Positions 42,641 to 57,809 of a DNA stretch of 64,000 nt are shown here, one piece after another; position 1 is the first letter of the stretch; every line of letters begins with the position of its first letter. This DNA comes from Absidia repens. Taxonomy: Eukaryota > Mucoromycota > Mucoromycetes > Mucorales > Cunninghamellaceae. Below the pieces are notes generated by a model. The model was not told where the DNA came from. It searched no databases and worked only from the letters and a program-made list of their open reading frames with translations. The DNA lies in the NCBI GenBank assembly GCA_002105175.1, contig MCGE01000017.1, positions 496,001-560,000 on the forward strand. The letters run 5' to 3'. A program made the translations under genes and the position numbers.

Positions 42641-43340
42641 AATAAATAAAAATACAAATACATAAACTAATCTTCGTTTGCAAGTCTTACAATCTACATC
42701 TACATCTACTAACTACGCTTGATATCGGACGGGGAGCGAGCAAAAAACGGGACCTGTTTTCCAGGGGTAAAGTTTTTTACTTTGTTTTCGGTATAATATT
42801 TTACAGTTTTCGCGGTGTTTTACAAATAAATACACATATCATTTTTCTTTTTAGACATCAGATACGTTTCAAATCCTAGGCCAGCCATCAAAGTCTTCTT
42901 TTTTTTAAGGCTGATACCTTTTTTTTTCTATAAAAAAATTAACTGGTGTACATGTTTTGTTCTAAAAGGTCTGAAATATCATGTTTATACATTGTTTTTT
43001 TGAGGTGGTCATTTTTTAAAAAGCCATCAGCTTTCTAGGATCATGCCTAAAATTTGACATTATAAGTGAGCCGCACCATATGATGATGAAAGAAAAAAAG
43101 TGGGGGCCAAAAAAAATAGAAAGCAAAATGCGGAGCCTGAATCATCCAGCCTTTTTTTTTATGTCAAAAAATCAGGGAAATGTAAAAAAAATAAAAATAA
43201 AAAGGCAATCTCCATAATTACCATAGTGCTCTGTAGTCCAACATAATTTGCATAATTCGTTTTACCTTCCAGTGGAAATGCAGTTGCAACTTCTACATAA
43301 TCATACTCTAATCTCTCCAACGCCGTTCAAGTAAGCTATT
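42641..43340. other. Sequence between direct U-repeat ends
   Basis: About 700 bp, AT-rich with T- and A-runs, no ORF of note. It is bounded by two direct copies of the U unit plus its hairpin tail, so it may be the body of a composite element. Confidence 0.4.
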
Positions 43341-43545
43341 ATTTCAGCACACCAAAAAAAAAACCATTGACGACACGCTGAGCACGACGGTTGGACCCCA
43401 CGGGGCTGCCCATTAAAGTGCGAAATCGCGGAAGCTCTAATCCCTTCCCATCAAAACCAATACTTTAATAAAAAAAAAAACTCTGACAGCCAATAAATCG
43501 AAAGATTTCCAAAAGCTCCAGCGGAGCGCCAGAGCGTTTATTTAT
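43341..43545 (+). repeat. GC-rich repeat unit U, distal copy
   Basis: Starts CAGCACACCAAAAAA and carries GACGACACGCTGAGCACG, GTGCGAAATCGCGGAAG, AAATCGAAAGATTTCC and the hairpin GCTCCAGCGGAGC followed by GCCAGAGCG. It is a direct repeat of 42440-42640 with substitutions. Confidence 0.7.
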
Positions 43546-44055
43546 ATTGATAAAAATAGAGCCTATAGGTTTTGAAATAGATATATGACCTCTTCAATTT
43601 GCCTCATTTTAGCGAATCCTGGATCCAAATATGTATTATGCGTACCCACACCGAGCTCAATTTCCGTAGGTTTAATCTGCCTTTAAAGAGTGATTCTTAT
43701 GATATTTTTTGCTCCCTCGCTGTTCTTTGATCCCTTCCCAATAAAGTTATGCCGTAATCTCATCCACGTCAAGGCTATTCCCTAATCTAACCAGGACCAA
43801 AGTTTCCTTGTTTTTTTTTTTTTTTTTTTTTTCTAGAAATTATATGGCCAACTTATGCGAAAAAAAAGCCCAAGGTAGACGATTTTTTTTTATGTATAGA
43901 AAGGTAGACAAAAAATGGCCCATAACGTATTTCCAGCGAGTTTTTTTTTTTTTTGGATGTGTGTGTGGGTGAAGCGGTGTTGGAATCTTCGAAGTTCTTA
44001 TTTTACGAAAGGCGACCCTTCACTTTCTTTTTGATTTTCTTTTCTCTAGGTATTT
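43546..44055. other. Upstream region of the Irc3-like helicase gene
   Basis: No gene. T-runs at 43810-43832 and 43939-43953. A TTTCTCTAG string just before the ATG (44041-44049) may be the acceptor of a 5' UTR intron. Confidence 0.4.
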
Positions 44056-46624
44056 ATGATCTTTACAAAACTATCTCAGTCAATACTAAACTATTCAACA
44101 ACTCAATGGTACCGATCAAAGTACTGTTTACCGTATATTTGGAAATTTCGACATCAATGCTACTCGACAGCAAACATAGCAAAAACACTACCTGCCGGGA
44201 ATCCGACTCTGTGTAATTACCAGGATCTCCTGAATCTCCCTCATTCGTCACTCCGGGAATACCAACAACGCTGTATCTCTGTATGCATAGAAAAACTGAA
44301 AGCCGGCGTCAAAAGGCAGGTTGTTTCGCTCCCCGTAGGTAGGACAATATTCGTCAATTGTCTTTTATATTTGTTTTTACTAATGTGTGGTTCGTGTGTT
44401 TTATCAATCCTTTCCCATAGGCAGTGGTAAAACGGTAAGAAGCATACGAACTACTATCTCGGTCACTTTACCCCCTTTTCTCTACTTTATTGTATTTATT
44501 TGATGGGTTTTCATTATTGTTTTTTTGTTTTTTGTTTAGGTAGTAATGGCTAATTTGATTCCTTCCGTGCCAAATCCAACCCAAGAAGCCACCAAGACTC
44601 TGGTGCTTGCTCATCGAACTGAATTACTTGAACAAGCTCAAAAACAAATTCAGCGGTTTAATCCATCATTGGTAAGCATCAAAATCGGGATAAAAGGAAA
44701 CCATCATTCTCTTACATCTCTTCGGTAGCGCGTCTCTATAGAACAAGGTCGTCGAAAGGTGGATGTGGAAAATACGGATGTCATTGTAGCTTCTGTGCAA
44801 ACACTGGGTCGCGCAGGATCCGACAGATTAGATAACTATGATCCAAGTTTATTCAAGACGATTATGATTGATGAAGCACATCATGCAGCTGCAAGTACTT
44901 ACACCCGGATTTTGAGTCATTTTGGTGCCACTGAACCCGACTCTCATGTCTTGATTTGGGGATGCTCTGCGACTGTCCGACGCCACGATGGTCTTAGTCT
45001 GTCCAATGCCTTCAGTGATATCGCGTTTCATATGGATTTCCTCGACATGATTGAATCAAAATGGTAAGCACTGTCTATAGTATGCTTTTGGTAAATTCTA
45101 ACATTGGCATTTTTTTCTTTATCTTTTCTTAGGCTCTCGCCTTTGAAACTTACGACAGTGGAAACTTCAGTGGATCTTTCTAATGTGGGTATCCAACGGC
45201 AAGATTTTAAACAAAGTGAACTCTCTCAGGCTGTGAATGTATCGGACCGCAATGAAATTATCGTACGTAGTTGGCGCAAGTATGCTCAAAACGATGATCT
45301 CGACGACGATATATCCGCATCAGACCAGCCTGTTCCTCAGCAAAGAAAAGCGACATTGGTATTTGCTGTTGATATCGCCCACACGTTGGCTCTCTGCAAT
45401 CATTTCCGACAAAACGGTTACTCAGCTGAATATGTGACAAGTAAAACACCTACGCTGAATCGATACGACATTTTGGACCGATTTCGTAAAGGCAAATTTC
45501 CTATCTTGGTGAATTGTGGCATCTTGACTGAAGGCACTGATATTCCCTCTATTGATTGTGTTTTGATGGCAAGACCGACACGATCCGCCGTTCTTTTCCA
45601 GCAAATGTTTGGTCGAGGGATGCGTTTATCACCAGGCAAGAAGGACTGTCTTGTTATTGATTTTGTGGACAACTTCAAACGATCTGGTTTGGTGACATTT
45701 CCGACTTTGATGGGATTAAATCCGGAGACAATCATTCAAGGTGAATACTGATAACTACTTTAACAAATGAAAATGACACTAACAATTTTCTTTCTTTCTT
45801 TGCTAGATGAAGATGTGTTGCAGTTGGAACAAAAGGCGCTTGAAGCGGATAAGCAGCAAGAAGACGATCAATGCATAGCTGATATTCCTGTCAATGACGA
45901 TCAAAATTCGACATCATGTCATTTGCGGTTAAAAATCACAGAATACGACACCATGCAAGAATTCATGACCACATGCTCCGGACTTGATAGACACATCCGT
46001 CAAATATCAACCAATGCGTGGGTGACTGTCGGCAATCAATACGCATTGACTATACTGGGCAAAGGACTGATTACTATATCACAGAAAAATGACGGGAATT
46101 GGATTGGTACCTTTCAACGGCAAAATTCGCAGCAGCATGGTGAACATAGAACAGCAAACAGTGCTAGTGGAAATAGTGTCAGTAGCAGCAACAGCGGCAG
46201 CAACAGCGGCAGCGACAAGAAGCAAAAAGAAAACGGAAAATTTTTTGTAGGCCGGAAGACAGCGATCCCCTTGGAAGCCGATACACTAGTTACAGCGATC
46301 CAAGCAGCAGACACATGGATTCGATATTCATTATTACATGGGAAGCACCATTCGAACTCATCTAGCCGATTTGCCACCTATCGATCACACCCAATGACAG
46401 AAAAACAGCGAGCCATTTTGAAGAAATACAAGGTGGATGTCCAACAAGTTATTAATAAAGGACAAGCTATGGATTTGATTACTCGACTCAAATTAGGTCA
46501 GGGCAGAATTTGGCGACAACAGGCAGAAGCGAAACAAAAACAAATAGATTCCATAAAACAACAAAAGCAACAAGGTGCTTTTTTACGAAGAACTTTGCCA
46601 TCACCTACTACAACAAAATCATAG
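44056..46624 (+). CDS. IRC3: Irc3-like mitochondrial superfamily 2 DNA helicase
   Basis: ATP-dependent helicase; yeast Irc3 unwinds branched DNA and maintains mitochondrial DNA. Six exons: 44056-44338, 44421-44434, 44540-44671, 44729-45063, 45133-45740, 45807-46624; 729 residues. The N-terminus (TKLSQSILNYSTTQWYRSK) is basic and Ser/Thr-rich, suiting a mitochondrial signal. Motif Q-like LREYQQRCI; Walker A VGSGKT (~94-99); motif Ia LAHRTELLEQ; DEAH (~191-194); motif III-like GCSAT; motif V NCGILTEGTDIP; motif VI QQMFGRGMR. The C-terminal ~280 residues are Gln/Ser-rich, with a conserved tail (MTEKQRAILKKYK) common in Irc3 relatives. Oddity: Walker A is encoded by a 14-nt microexon. AATAAA at 46790. 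Confidence 0.87.
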
Positions 46625-46789
46625 TCAACATTATCCATCAGCAACAACGCACATACCCAAAAATCGATCAGAAGGTTATATGAAATTTCTTCCCGTGGTA
46701 ATTTAGATCACCTTAGTCATAGACACATATTCCCTCAACATAGTTTATCTTACATCTCTTTAGCGATATTTGTATATTAATTCAACATC

Positions 46790-46795
46790 AATAAA
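46790..46795 (+). terminator. Polyadenylation signal of the IRC3-like gene
   Basis: AATAAA about 165 bp after the stop codon, followed at 46815 by an A-run. Confidence 0.5.
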
Positions 46796-47245
46796 ACACA
46801 TCTTTATCAATTATAATAAAAAAAAAAATCGGATTTGGCGGGACATTTTGGAAATTATGTATTAAATCGGGGGAAGTTAGTGATGAAATCAAACGGAGAG
46901 GATGTAAATGAAAGGGGCATTAGGAAAAGACAACGAGAAAATTAATTGAACTTTCTTTTTTTTCTTTTTTTTAAAAAAAAGGAGGGTAATCAATAATCAT
47001 CAATGGGACATTCAATGGAATTCAATAAAACAATATACATATTTGTGGGTTAAAGTAATAGGATCAGTTTATTCATAATGTGAAAAGGGTAATATGATAC
47101 AAGAAGAGGCAATATATATGGTAAAATAAACAAGGTAAAAAACAAAGGTGGAAAAAAGGACAGAATATCTATACTATGAACAATATTATATATATACATA
47201 TATATGAGAGAGGGAAAAATAGGAGAAGATGATAAAGAGAAATAA
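46796..47245. other. Intergenic between convergent genes
   Basis: No gene; AT-rich with an A/T-run at 46958-46980 and TATA-rich strings near 47186-47206. Confidence 0.4.
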
Positions 47246-48915
47246 TCAAATGGATATAATGTGGTATATAAACTGTATGATAAATATAAAACGGCACATT
47301 TTACGACATAGTATGTGCCAAGAAGAAGATCCAAGCAGAATAGAATTGTACCTGTACCGCAGGTGCCGGTGGCGGGGTTGAATATGATGAATATTGAAGA
47401 GCAATGGGGATGAATATGACCGACGGTGTTGATCGAGTAGCAATCGACTGGTGAATAGAATAATCCATGCCATGCGATAAAGTCGAGTGCAGTAATGTCT
47501 TCGCTGATATGTCTTTTTCCCGTTCTCCGAAGCTAGATCTGTTGATATCAATGATGATGATGAGGGCGATAAAGGCAATGTCGATGCTGATAAGGAAGGT
47601 TGCTCATCCGTTGGGGATGAAGTCGTAAAACGGTGCAAGGGTAAAAGCCAAGATTGCATAAGCTGGGTTGATTTGGCACTGGCAGTGGCAATCATGTCAG
47701 AAGAAGAAGCATAATGGGACCGATTAATCGGTATAGGTGGAGTGGTGCTAGCAGAGTTGCCTATCCCGTCCCTTGGTAATGGTGAAGCTGGAGGAGAATA
47801 GTCGTCATGGTGATGATGATGGTGATAGTGATGATGGTGATGATGATAATGATGATGATAATCCTGATTAACGTTTTTTCCGATAGGTGATGACGATGGT
47901 GTTGGCGAGTCCTTGACCTCGTTTTCTAGACACGTTACTGATACCAGAGTAGCATCGTCGTCATTGAAGTTGGTGCTGCACACTTGATCCATGAGCAGTT
48001 CAAAGATTCTATCAAGCCTTTGTTCACTAGAGTTATACCGGGATTGCTGTTCATAAGTCATCGAAGGTATAGTTCCAATGGTATCCGCTGGTGTCATGTC
48101 CGTTGATGAAGGGAGAATGATAGTACGATCCAGACTTGCCTGAGCTTCTTTCAGTAGTTTTTGCACAGTGCAGGACATGGTGTCTAGCATATCAGTGTAA
48201 TTGTCGTCATTTGTAGTCCGTCGTTCATCGCGTAACGTTTTCTCACTACAAATAATAAGCGCATGAGCAATATATATAAAAAAAAGGTATGCTAAGTGTT
48301 TTCATTTTTTTACTCACTCTTGGTTGAGCATCCATGGAGTTAGGCTAGTGGCAAAGAGGTGAGTACTGCTTTCTAACCTATAAAAACACAGATCGATATG
48401 GAAGTTAGTGCCGCCCACATGGCAAATGGGAAAAGGAGAAGTAAAAAGTGAAGGGTTTACCAACTGGTCACTCCCATTTTAAGGATTGTAACCCCCGCAC
48501 CCCAACACCCCCCCCCTTTTTTTTTTTTTTTTTTTTTCTTTTTGGGTGTATATGTGTGTTGCGACCAGAACGCCAACCCTGCCCAATTCTGCCAATGTTT
48601 TTTTTTTTTTAATATTTACCTAACCAACCTATTTTGCAAATCCTGCATCATCAGGTATGTGTTTTCAATCACTTCTTGCATCTTTGAAACCGTGCCATCC
48701 ACCTTTTTTTAATAAAATTATTTACACCCGAATTCATGAAAAAAAGGTTGGTTAGCATCATACAAAATAATCCTTTGATTGTTTTTTTGCTTGGTGATTA
48801 CCATTTGGCGGTGATCAGTTTTCATATCAAATGAGGTATATGGAGGAGGAGGGGAGATCACCGACCGACCGTCTATGCTGTTTCTTGATTGTTCATCCCG
48901 TGTACCGTTTGTCAT
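47246..48915 (-). CDS. Unrecognised protein with coiled coil and His-rich tract
   Basis: Not recognised. My model has four exons, 48915-48802, 48702-48620, 48377-48318 and 48245-47246, giving 418 residues. The first intron (48703-48801) uses GTAATC and an internal CTAAC branch-point-like string. The N-terminus has PPPPYTSFD, a possible WW-domain ligand. It then reads into a likely coiled coil (VSKMQEVIENTYLMMQDLQNRLVRLESS) and a second helical part (MLDTMSCTVQKLLKEAQASLDR). A run of ~20 His/Tyr follows (about 47810-47860), then Ser-rich linkers. The last ~80 residues are basic/hydrophobic and could be a membrane anchor or read-through of an unmodelled intron. N-terminal start and C-terminal exon are the weak points. 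Confidence 0.5.
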
Positions 48916-49212
48916 ACAAGTTTTGTAAAAAAGAATAAAAAACAAAAAAGAAAAAGAAAAGGAAAAAAAGGCAAAAGAAAAAGTCGAGTCATTTTTTAAT
49001 TTGCGTCCGCTTTCCCGTCGTGTAACCTTTTTTAATTCACCATCAAAACCCAAAAAAAATAGGGGCATCATACTTTATTTTAATTCTTATCATGTGACAT
49101 GTAATATACAAATGACTATCAAATTACAGCTAGAAACTATAAGCTATGAGCTATAAACATCTAAACTATCAACTATCGACTGTCAACTACAGAAAAACTA
49201 AATAATATCAAG
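48916..49212. other. Spacer between minus-strand genes
   Basis: Presumed 5' UTR/promoter of the gene to the left and 3' flank of the Air-like gene; an A/G-rich tract (48928-48980) and four near-repeats of AAACTAT-like strings (49130-49195). No gene. Confidence 0.35.
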
Positions 49213-51088
49213 TCATCCGTGTCTATTGTATCCACCAGTGTATCTTGGTCTTCGGGATGCAGGTTCTGTATCAATCACTCCGCTGAAGCTTGGTTTTGGC
49301 AGATTCCGCGGGAAGTCATTTTCGATTCTGGTGCCACGTTCAGCTCTTGAAGAAGAAGAAGATGAAGTTCCTTTCAATGCTTTCCAATTATTGTTGCCTG
49401 ATCCACGTTCTTTACTATCTGATGTTTGCTGCTGCCCGTTCCATGACCCATGCTTTTTGCTATTTGAAGTTTCCTGACGGTCGTATTTTCTGGCTGGTAA
49501 ACGATCATCAAAACGTTGTTTATTCATTTCCTTTGTCCTATCACGTCTTATTGGTCTTTTGGCAGGCCGATCACTATCGGAATCACTACGGTCGTCCCAG
49601 CGATGATGAGTTGAATGGCGATGCCGGGATTCGCTACTACTGTGGTGACGGGGTCGTTTCGATGATGAATTCGAAGATCGATGATGATATTGTCCATGGT
49701 TGTGATCGCGATCATGACGACGAGGATCGTGAGATATTGACAGACTGCTGAAGCTGAAAACTGATTGCTGTGACTGAGAAGATTCCGGTAGAGTAGGACA
49801 TTCCTATATACATATGTATACATTCGAATATTAGTATTTTCTTTTACTTTTACATTTCTCGCAATTATCAACATAACACCGTCAGTTGTACTTACATCAC
49901 CATAATGACCTTTTCCGCCGCAATTATAGCAGTATCGTGTCACTTTAAGCTTAGGAGATACTTGATCTCTGTACACGTGGACTAACGTTGGGCAGCATTG
50001 AGAAGCGTGATAATCTTCACCACAATGTCGGCATGAGTCATAACATCTGTTGTTCCTGCAGTCCTATAAAACAAACATGTAAATCCTTGTTAATTCTGGT
50101 CACAACTTCTTTGTTTTACGGCACATTAACATACCATGGCAAGGTGTCCACGTTCTTTGCATCTATGACAATAAAAAGCACCAGGGCAGCGGATATTTGG
50201 ATGCTTTTCGCCACCACATTCGTTGCACTGTAAATAGAGAAGTAATATTAGTCACATCATGGTATTATCAGTATACCAAAATTCTAGCCTACCAGCGAAC
50301 AATCACGTTGAATATGACCAGGTGCCAAGCAAGAAAAGCAAAAAGGAAGTTGTTTGGATTTCCTGAATGATTGCTGCTTTTGCTTTCGATTTCGAATCTA
50401 CAAATCACATCAAGGGATAATATTAATAAAAGCCAGAAATCAAACAGAATAGCAGCATCACTTGTAGTACATACATACCTGTTGATCAATAAGTTCCTGT
50501 AGCTCATGGTTCAATGCTTTTTCTTCATCATCAGTGGAGTCGTCTTGTTGCAGTTGCTTGTCGGTGATGTTGAGGTCGATGTGGCGAATGATAGGTGGGG
50601 CAATAAGGTTCGATTCAATATTATTGTTTCCAAGAGAATCATCATTTTCAATACTGTGATCATCACCATTATAAGAGCTAATACTGCTGTCATCATCGCT
50701 AGAACTATCCGGTCGAGCTGTGTCAGACGCTGGTTTGGTCATATCAATAGGGGGTATTATCGATCGGGTAGCCAGCTGACCATTTTTTGGGATAGCTTCT
50801 TGTTGCGTTTTTTCATCCTGCTCTTGCTGTTGTTGAGCTTTAGTTGGCCAAGGTTGTGCTGCATCAGTTTCATATTGTACTGCACTCATAATTTTGTCCT
50901 CCAAGTCACTGTCAAGATCGTCGTTACTAGTTCCAAACAAATTAAACAAACAAGTAGTTAGTATATCATAAGAAAGAGCGCATTCAGTTGTAGCTAACAG
51001 TAGATCAGTTATATATATACCTGGAGTTTGCATCTTCTTCTTCATATTGTTGTAATAAAGCAAGATCTTCTTCATCATCGTCATACAT
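49213..51088 (-). CDS. Air1/Air2-like CCHC zinc-knuckle protein (TRAMP complex)
   Basis: RNA-binding subunit type that, with a Trf4-like poly(A) polymerase and Mtr4, marks nuclear RNA for exosome decay. Six exons: 51088-51021, 50926-50479, 50397-50293, 50227-50135, 50063-49896, 49803-49213; 490 residues. An acidic N-terminal half (~170 residues) precedes five CCHC knuckles: CFSCLAPGHIQRDC, CNECGGEKHPNIRC, CHRCKERGHLAMDC, CRHCGEDYHASQC and CYNCGGKGHYGDEC. Five tandem knuckles, with linkers like those of Air1/2 and ZCCHC7, support the call. The C-terminal ~200 residues are Arg/Ser/Asp-rich and disordered. Knuckles 1, 3 and 5 are completed across splice junctions. The start at 51088 follows a T-run and gives the acidic leader. 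Confidence 0.82.
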
Positions 51089-51542
51089 GATAAATTTGAT
51101 TGAGTTTCGAAACAAGAAGACAACGACGACCTTTTTTTTTTTTTTTTTTTTTTTTTTGCCGTGACAGACAAAAAAATTATTGACGGAGGCTGAATATGAC
51201 CAATTGACAAAAAAAAATTCATGTGTAACTCACCTGCATTTTTTTAACATAATGGAGTCCTGATTTTGTCCTCCCTCCCTACTGTCTATGACTCGGACGT
51301 TTCCCTCCACAAAAACTATCCACACTGTATATACCCAAATGAAATCAAAAATCACAAATACCTCGTCAGAATAATACAAGCCACCAATATACAGAAGTAC
51401 AAAACCATAATAAGCAAAAATCCCTGTCGCATTTTATTTTCACAATTGCCTTAAAAAACAAACTAACTACACTACGAATGTAATAACACTAAGAAATCAA
51501 ATAATAATACTAAAAATATATCAAACTTCTACAATATATAGG
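51089..51542. other. Spacer between the Air-like and Ptc5-like genes
   Basis: No gene. T-run at 51131-51157. Promoter of the Air-like gene and 3' end of the phosphatase gene. Confidence 0.4.
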
Positions 51543-53275
51543 CTACAGTCGACTCCATAACCAGCCAGAATACCAGTTGGATTGCTTTGGCGTCGCCAAT
51601 CTTGGTTGAATCTCGATTTGTTCAGCAGAAGTAACCGGGCCAACATCTTGGAAAGGAGCAGCTTCTTGATCTTCTTGGTCCTTGAGTTCTATCACAGTGA
51701 CAGTGATATCATCACGATAACGGCGAGATGGTTGGCGAGTAAGACGTTTTGACATTTCCAAAGTAGCGTCCGTCACAGGTACACGTTCGCCGACATTTTT
51801 GTAAACAGCATCGAAGAGAAGAGATTCGCGGATCATGTGAGTTGCAGGATTTGCTTCCTTGTCACCAGATTTCCAGGTGCTGATTAATTGTGCAGCCACT
51901 TGATCACCAGATTCACTACGTACATCGTCCCAGCTAAGTTCATCCCAAAGTCCATCAGTACCAATGATCACATACTTGTCACCCTTTTGAAGTTTATGGT
52001 GAGAAGTCAACGGTTTGGATGATAAATAAGGGGGTGTTCGATAATTGACAACAATGCGATGATGGTATCGAGCAAATGTACTGTAAGCTTCATAAGGAAT
52101 AAATGGCAGAACCTTGATTTGGTATTCACGAGGCACCTTGTACATAATATCACCAAAAGCTATATAAAAATAAAAAAAATAAAAAAAAATTAAAGTTGTG
52201 TTTTTACTTAATAGGACATTATGCAATGTGAAAGACCAAAGTCACTTACATCCACCGACAGCGATCAATCCAAAAATACGGTTCCGATGGATAATGTTGC
52301 CAGCTTCATTGGGAGGATGCTGTGAGATCATGTGAGCCTTCCATTCGGGATTGGCAGGGGATTCTTCTTCGACCAATCTTCGACCTGACCAGGTTCCATC
52401 TTCTTCTTGACGAACAACTACGGACAAAATTATAATAATATCAAGCGTTAAATATACATCACATAAAACGAGACAGACGGCTACAAATACAAAGAGAGAG
52501 AGACGGTAGCTACTTACTAACGACACGAGAATCACCAGTATTAGCAGCATAAAGATCATCACCATCGAGGTACACAGCACAAGCGCAAGAGCCATGGATT
52601 GCTTCCTTGATAATTAAATCAGCAGCGGCAGGATCGGCGTGTTTTCGCACAGCATCTTGGACATCCTTTTCATTCAAGCGTTGAACATTTCGAGGGAAAA
52701 GGTCATAAAAGCGTTGTTGAATGTCTTGGTCCAAATCCTCAAATGCAGTACTAATAGCTTCTTCCACGGATTGTTTGTCGGTCTTGTTTTCCAATTGTCG
52801 AGCCACATAGCTTGGTAGTTGCTTTCGAATAAGTTTTGAACAAAGTGGTCCAATGTGTCCTATGAATAAGAATGAGTAAGAAGAGTGCATATCAACTACT
52901 TGTTATAGCTTATACTTTACCATCATAAACACCTGCAAATAAGCCCTTGCTTCCAATCAGGTAGGTGCTGTAGTGATCTTCGACGGGATTATTTGATGCG
53001 ACCTGGCTTGTGTATACTGCGCGGACACGATCCAGGTTCACCTTGTTTGCCAACTGTCCAGCGCGTAAGCGGGAGTTAATATCTTCAGGGGAGAGCCATT
53101 TGAATGGACGCGAGTCATAGAATTGTTGAGGTGGGTGTTGTTGGTCAATGTTGCCGTCCGTCTTCAAATCTTGCTGTGTTCCAGCTTGCTGTTTATTTTT
53201 AAACATATAGTATCCAGCACCTGATAAGCCAATACCAGCAGCAGCGGTTGATAAAGTACGAATAGGGATAGGCAT
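51543..53275 (-). CDS. PTC5: Mitochondrial PP2C phosphatase, pyruvate dehydrogenase phosphatase/Ptc5-like
   Basis: Mn/Mg-dependent Ser/Thr phosphatase; relatives reactivate pyruvate dehydrogenase in the matrix. Four exons: 53275-52921, 52859-52518, 52417-52250, 52159-51543; 493 residues. The N-terminus MPIPIRTLSTAAAGIGLSG is basic with a short hydrophobic stretch, typical of mitochondrial import. PP2C motifs in order: GVYDGHIG (~116-122; metal-binding Asp/Gly), GSCACAVYLDGDDLYAANTGDSR, GGSFGD, VIIGTDGLWDEL (~353-361) and RYRDDITVTVI. RYHHRIVVNYRTPPYLSSKP fits the PDP/Ptc5 subfamily insert. An upstream in-frame Met (53337) would add ~20 residues before MPIP; the shorter form is preferred. Divergent from the alanyl-tRNA synthetase gene with 182 bp between starts. 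Confidence 0.88.
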
Positions 53276-53457
53276 GGCTATTGCAGATGAAAAGGAGAAA
53301 GAAGAGAATGAGAGAAACGGGGTCTCCTCGACTTTCATTTTTTTAATCGCCGACAGTCCGTGACTTTTCGTCAACTGTGCCTCTGTTTTGACATTTTTTT
53401 TTTCTCTTTCTTCTTCCCCTCTTTGTTTTTCTCCCTCCTTCCCTTTTTACTTATATT
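53276..53457. promoter_or_regulatory. Divergent promoter region Ptc5-like / alanyl-tRNA synthetase
   Basis: 182 bp between opposite start codons must contain both promoters. The right half is strongly pyrimidine-rich (CTTTCTTCTTCCCC...). Inference from spacing. Confidence 0.5.
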
Positions 53458-56971
<3,514 letters not shown>

Positions 56972-57097
56972 TTTAGTTTATTTGTTTTTGTTTAGTATTA
57001 TAGTTTTTATATATGTGTATTTACTCCCCCTCTCCAACCTCATTTAGTTTATGAATCCTTCCATCGCCCTGAATTTAGTATTAGTTGATATACAAAC

Positions 57098-57103
57098 AAT
57101 AAA
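57098..57103 (+). terminator. Polyadenylation signal of the alanyl-tRNA synthetase gene
   Basis: AATAAA about 125 bp after the stop codon. Confidence 0.55.
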
Positions 57104-57529
57104 TCGGGAATAAAGAATCTTTATTTGGACCTTTTTTCTTTTTACAATATGCGGGGCATCGAGAAGGTGATAGTCAGGACGACGATGGCGGCATGTGCAG
57201 AGTCTTATTTGATCGTCGGGGTTATGTGTAGGAAATCAGGGGCAACAAAAATCAATAGATGATGATGGAATAATGCCCTTGATAATTGCAATATTTTTTA
57301 TTTATGTACAATACAAAATACTGTAGATATTCAAAGAGTCTTATGGTATATATATGTAAAAACATGGTTAATAAAAACGATTGCCAAATAGTAAATAGAT
57401 ATATATATATATGAAAAGGAGCGGGTTGAACATAATGTGTGATGACGATGTTGCTGTCGACTATTTGTTATAATAGTGTAGCGTAATGGGGGTTGGGAGA
57501 AAGACGATGAGCTAATAATGATGAAAGTA
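57104..57529. other. Intergenic between convergent genes
   Basis: No gene seen; (TA)n-rich strings at 57340-57355 and 57399-57412. Confidence 0.4.
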
Positions 57530-57758
57530 TCATTCATTCAAGTAAGGAGGGAGAGGAAGGGGGAGAAGGGCATGATTTGTTAAAAAGTTGTTTGTATCGC
57601 CGGGTGACGAAGAGGCCGGTGCTATGGAAGACATTGGCATTGTTAGTGATCTTCTTGATAGTGTGGATAGCAAGTCATAATCTTGCATCGACATTTTTCT
57701 AGGATCCATACTTGTACTATTATGCTGAATGTAAGTCCTCTAAAGGACCGGTCACCGC

Positions 57759-57809
<51 letters not shown>

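Noticed and set aside
49226..49751. Plus-strand ORFs over the Air-like gene's last exon
   Set aside because: Antisense of low-complexity RS/D-rich coding sequence.
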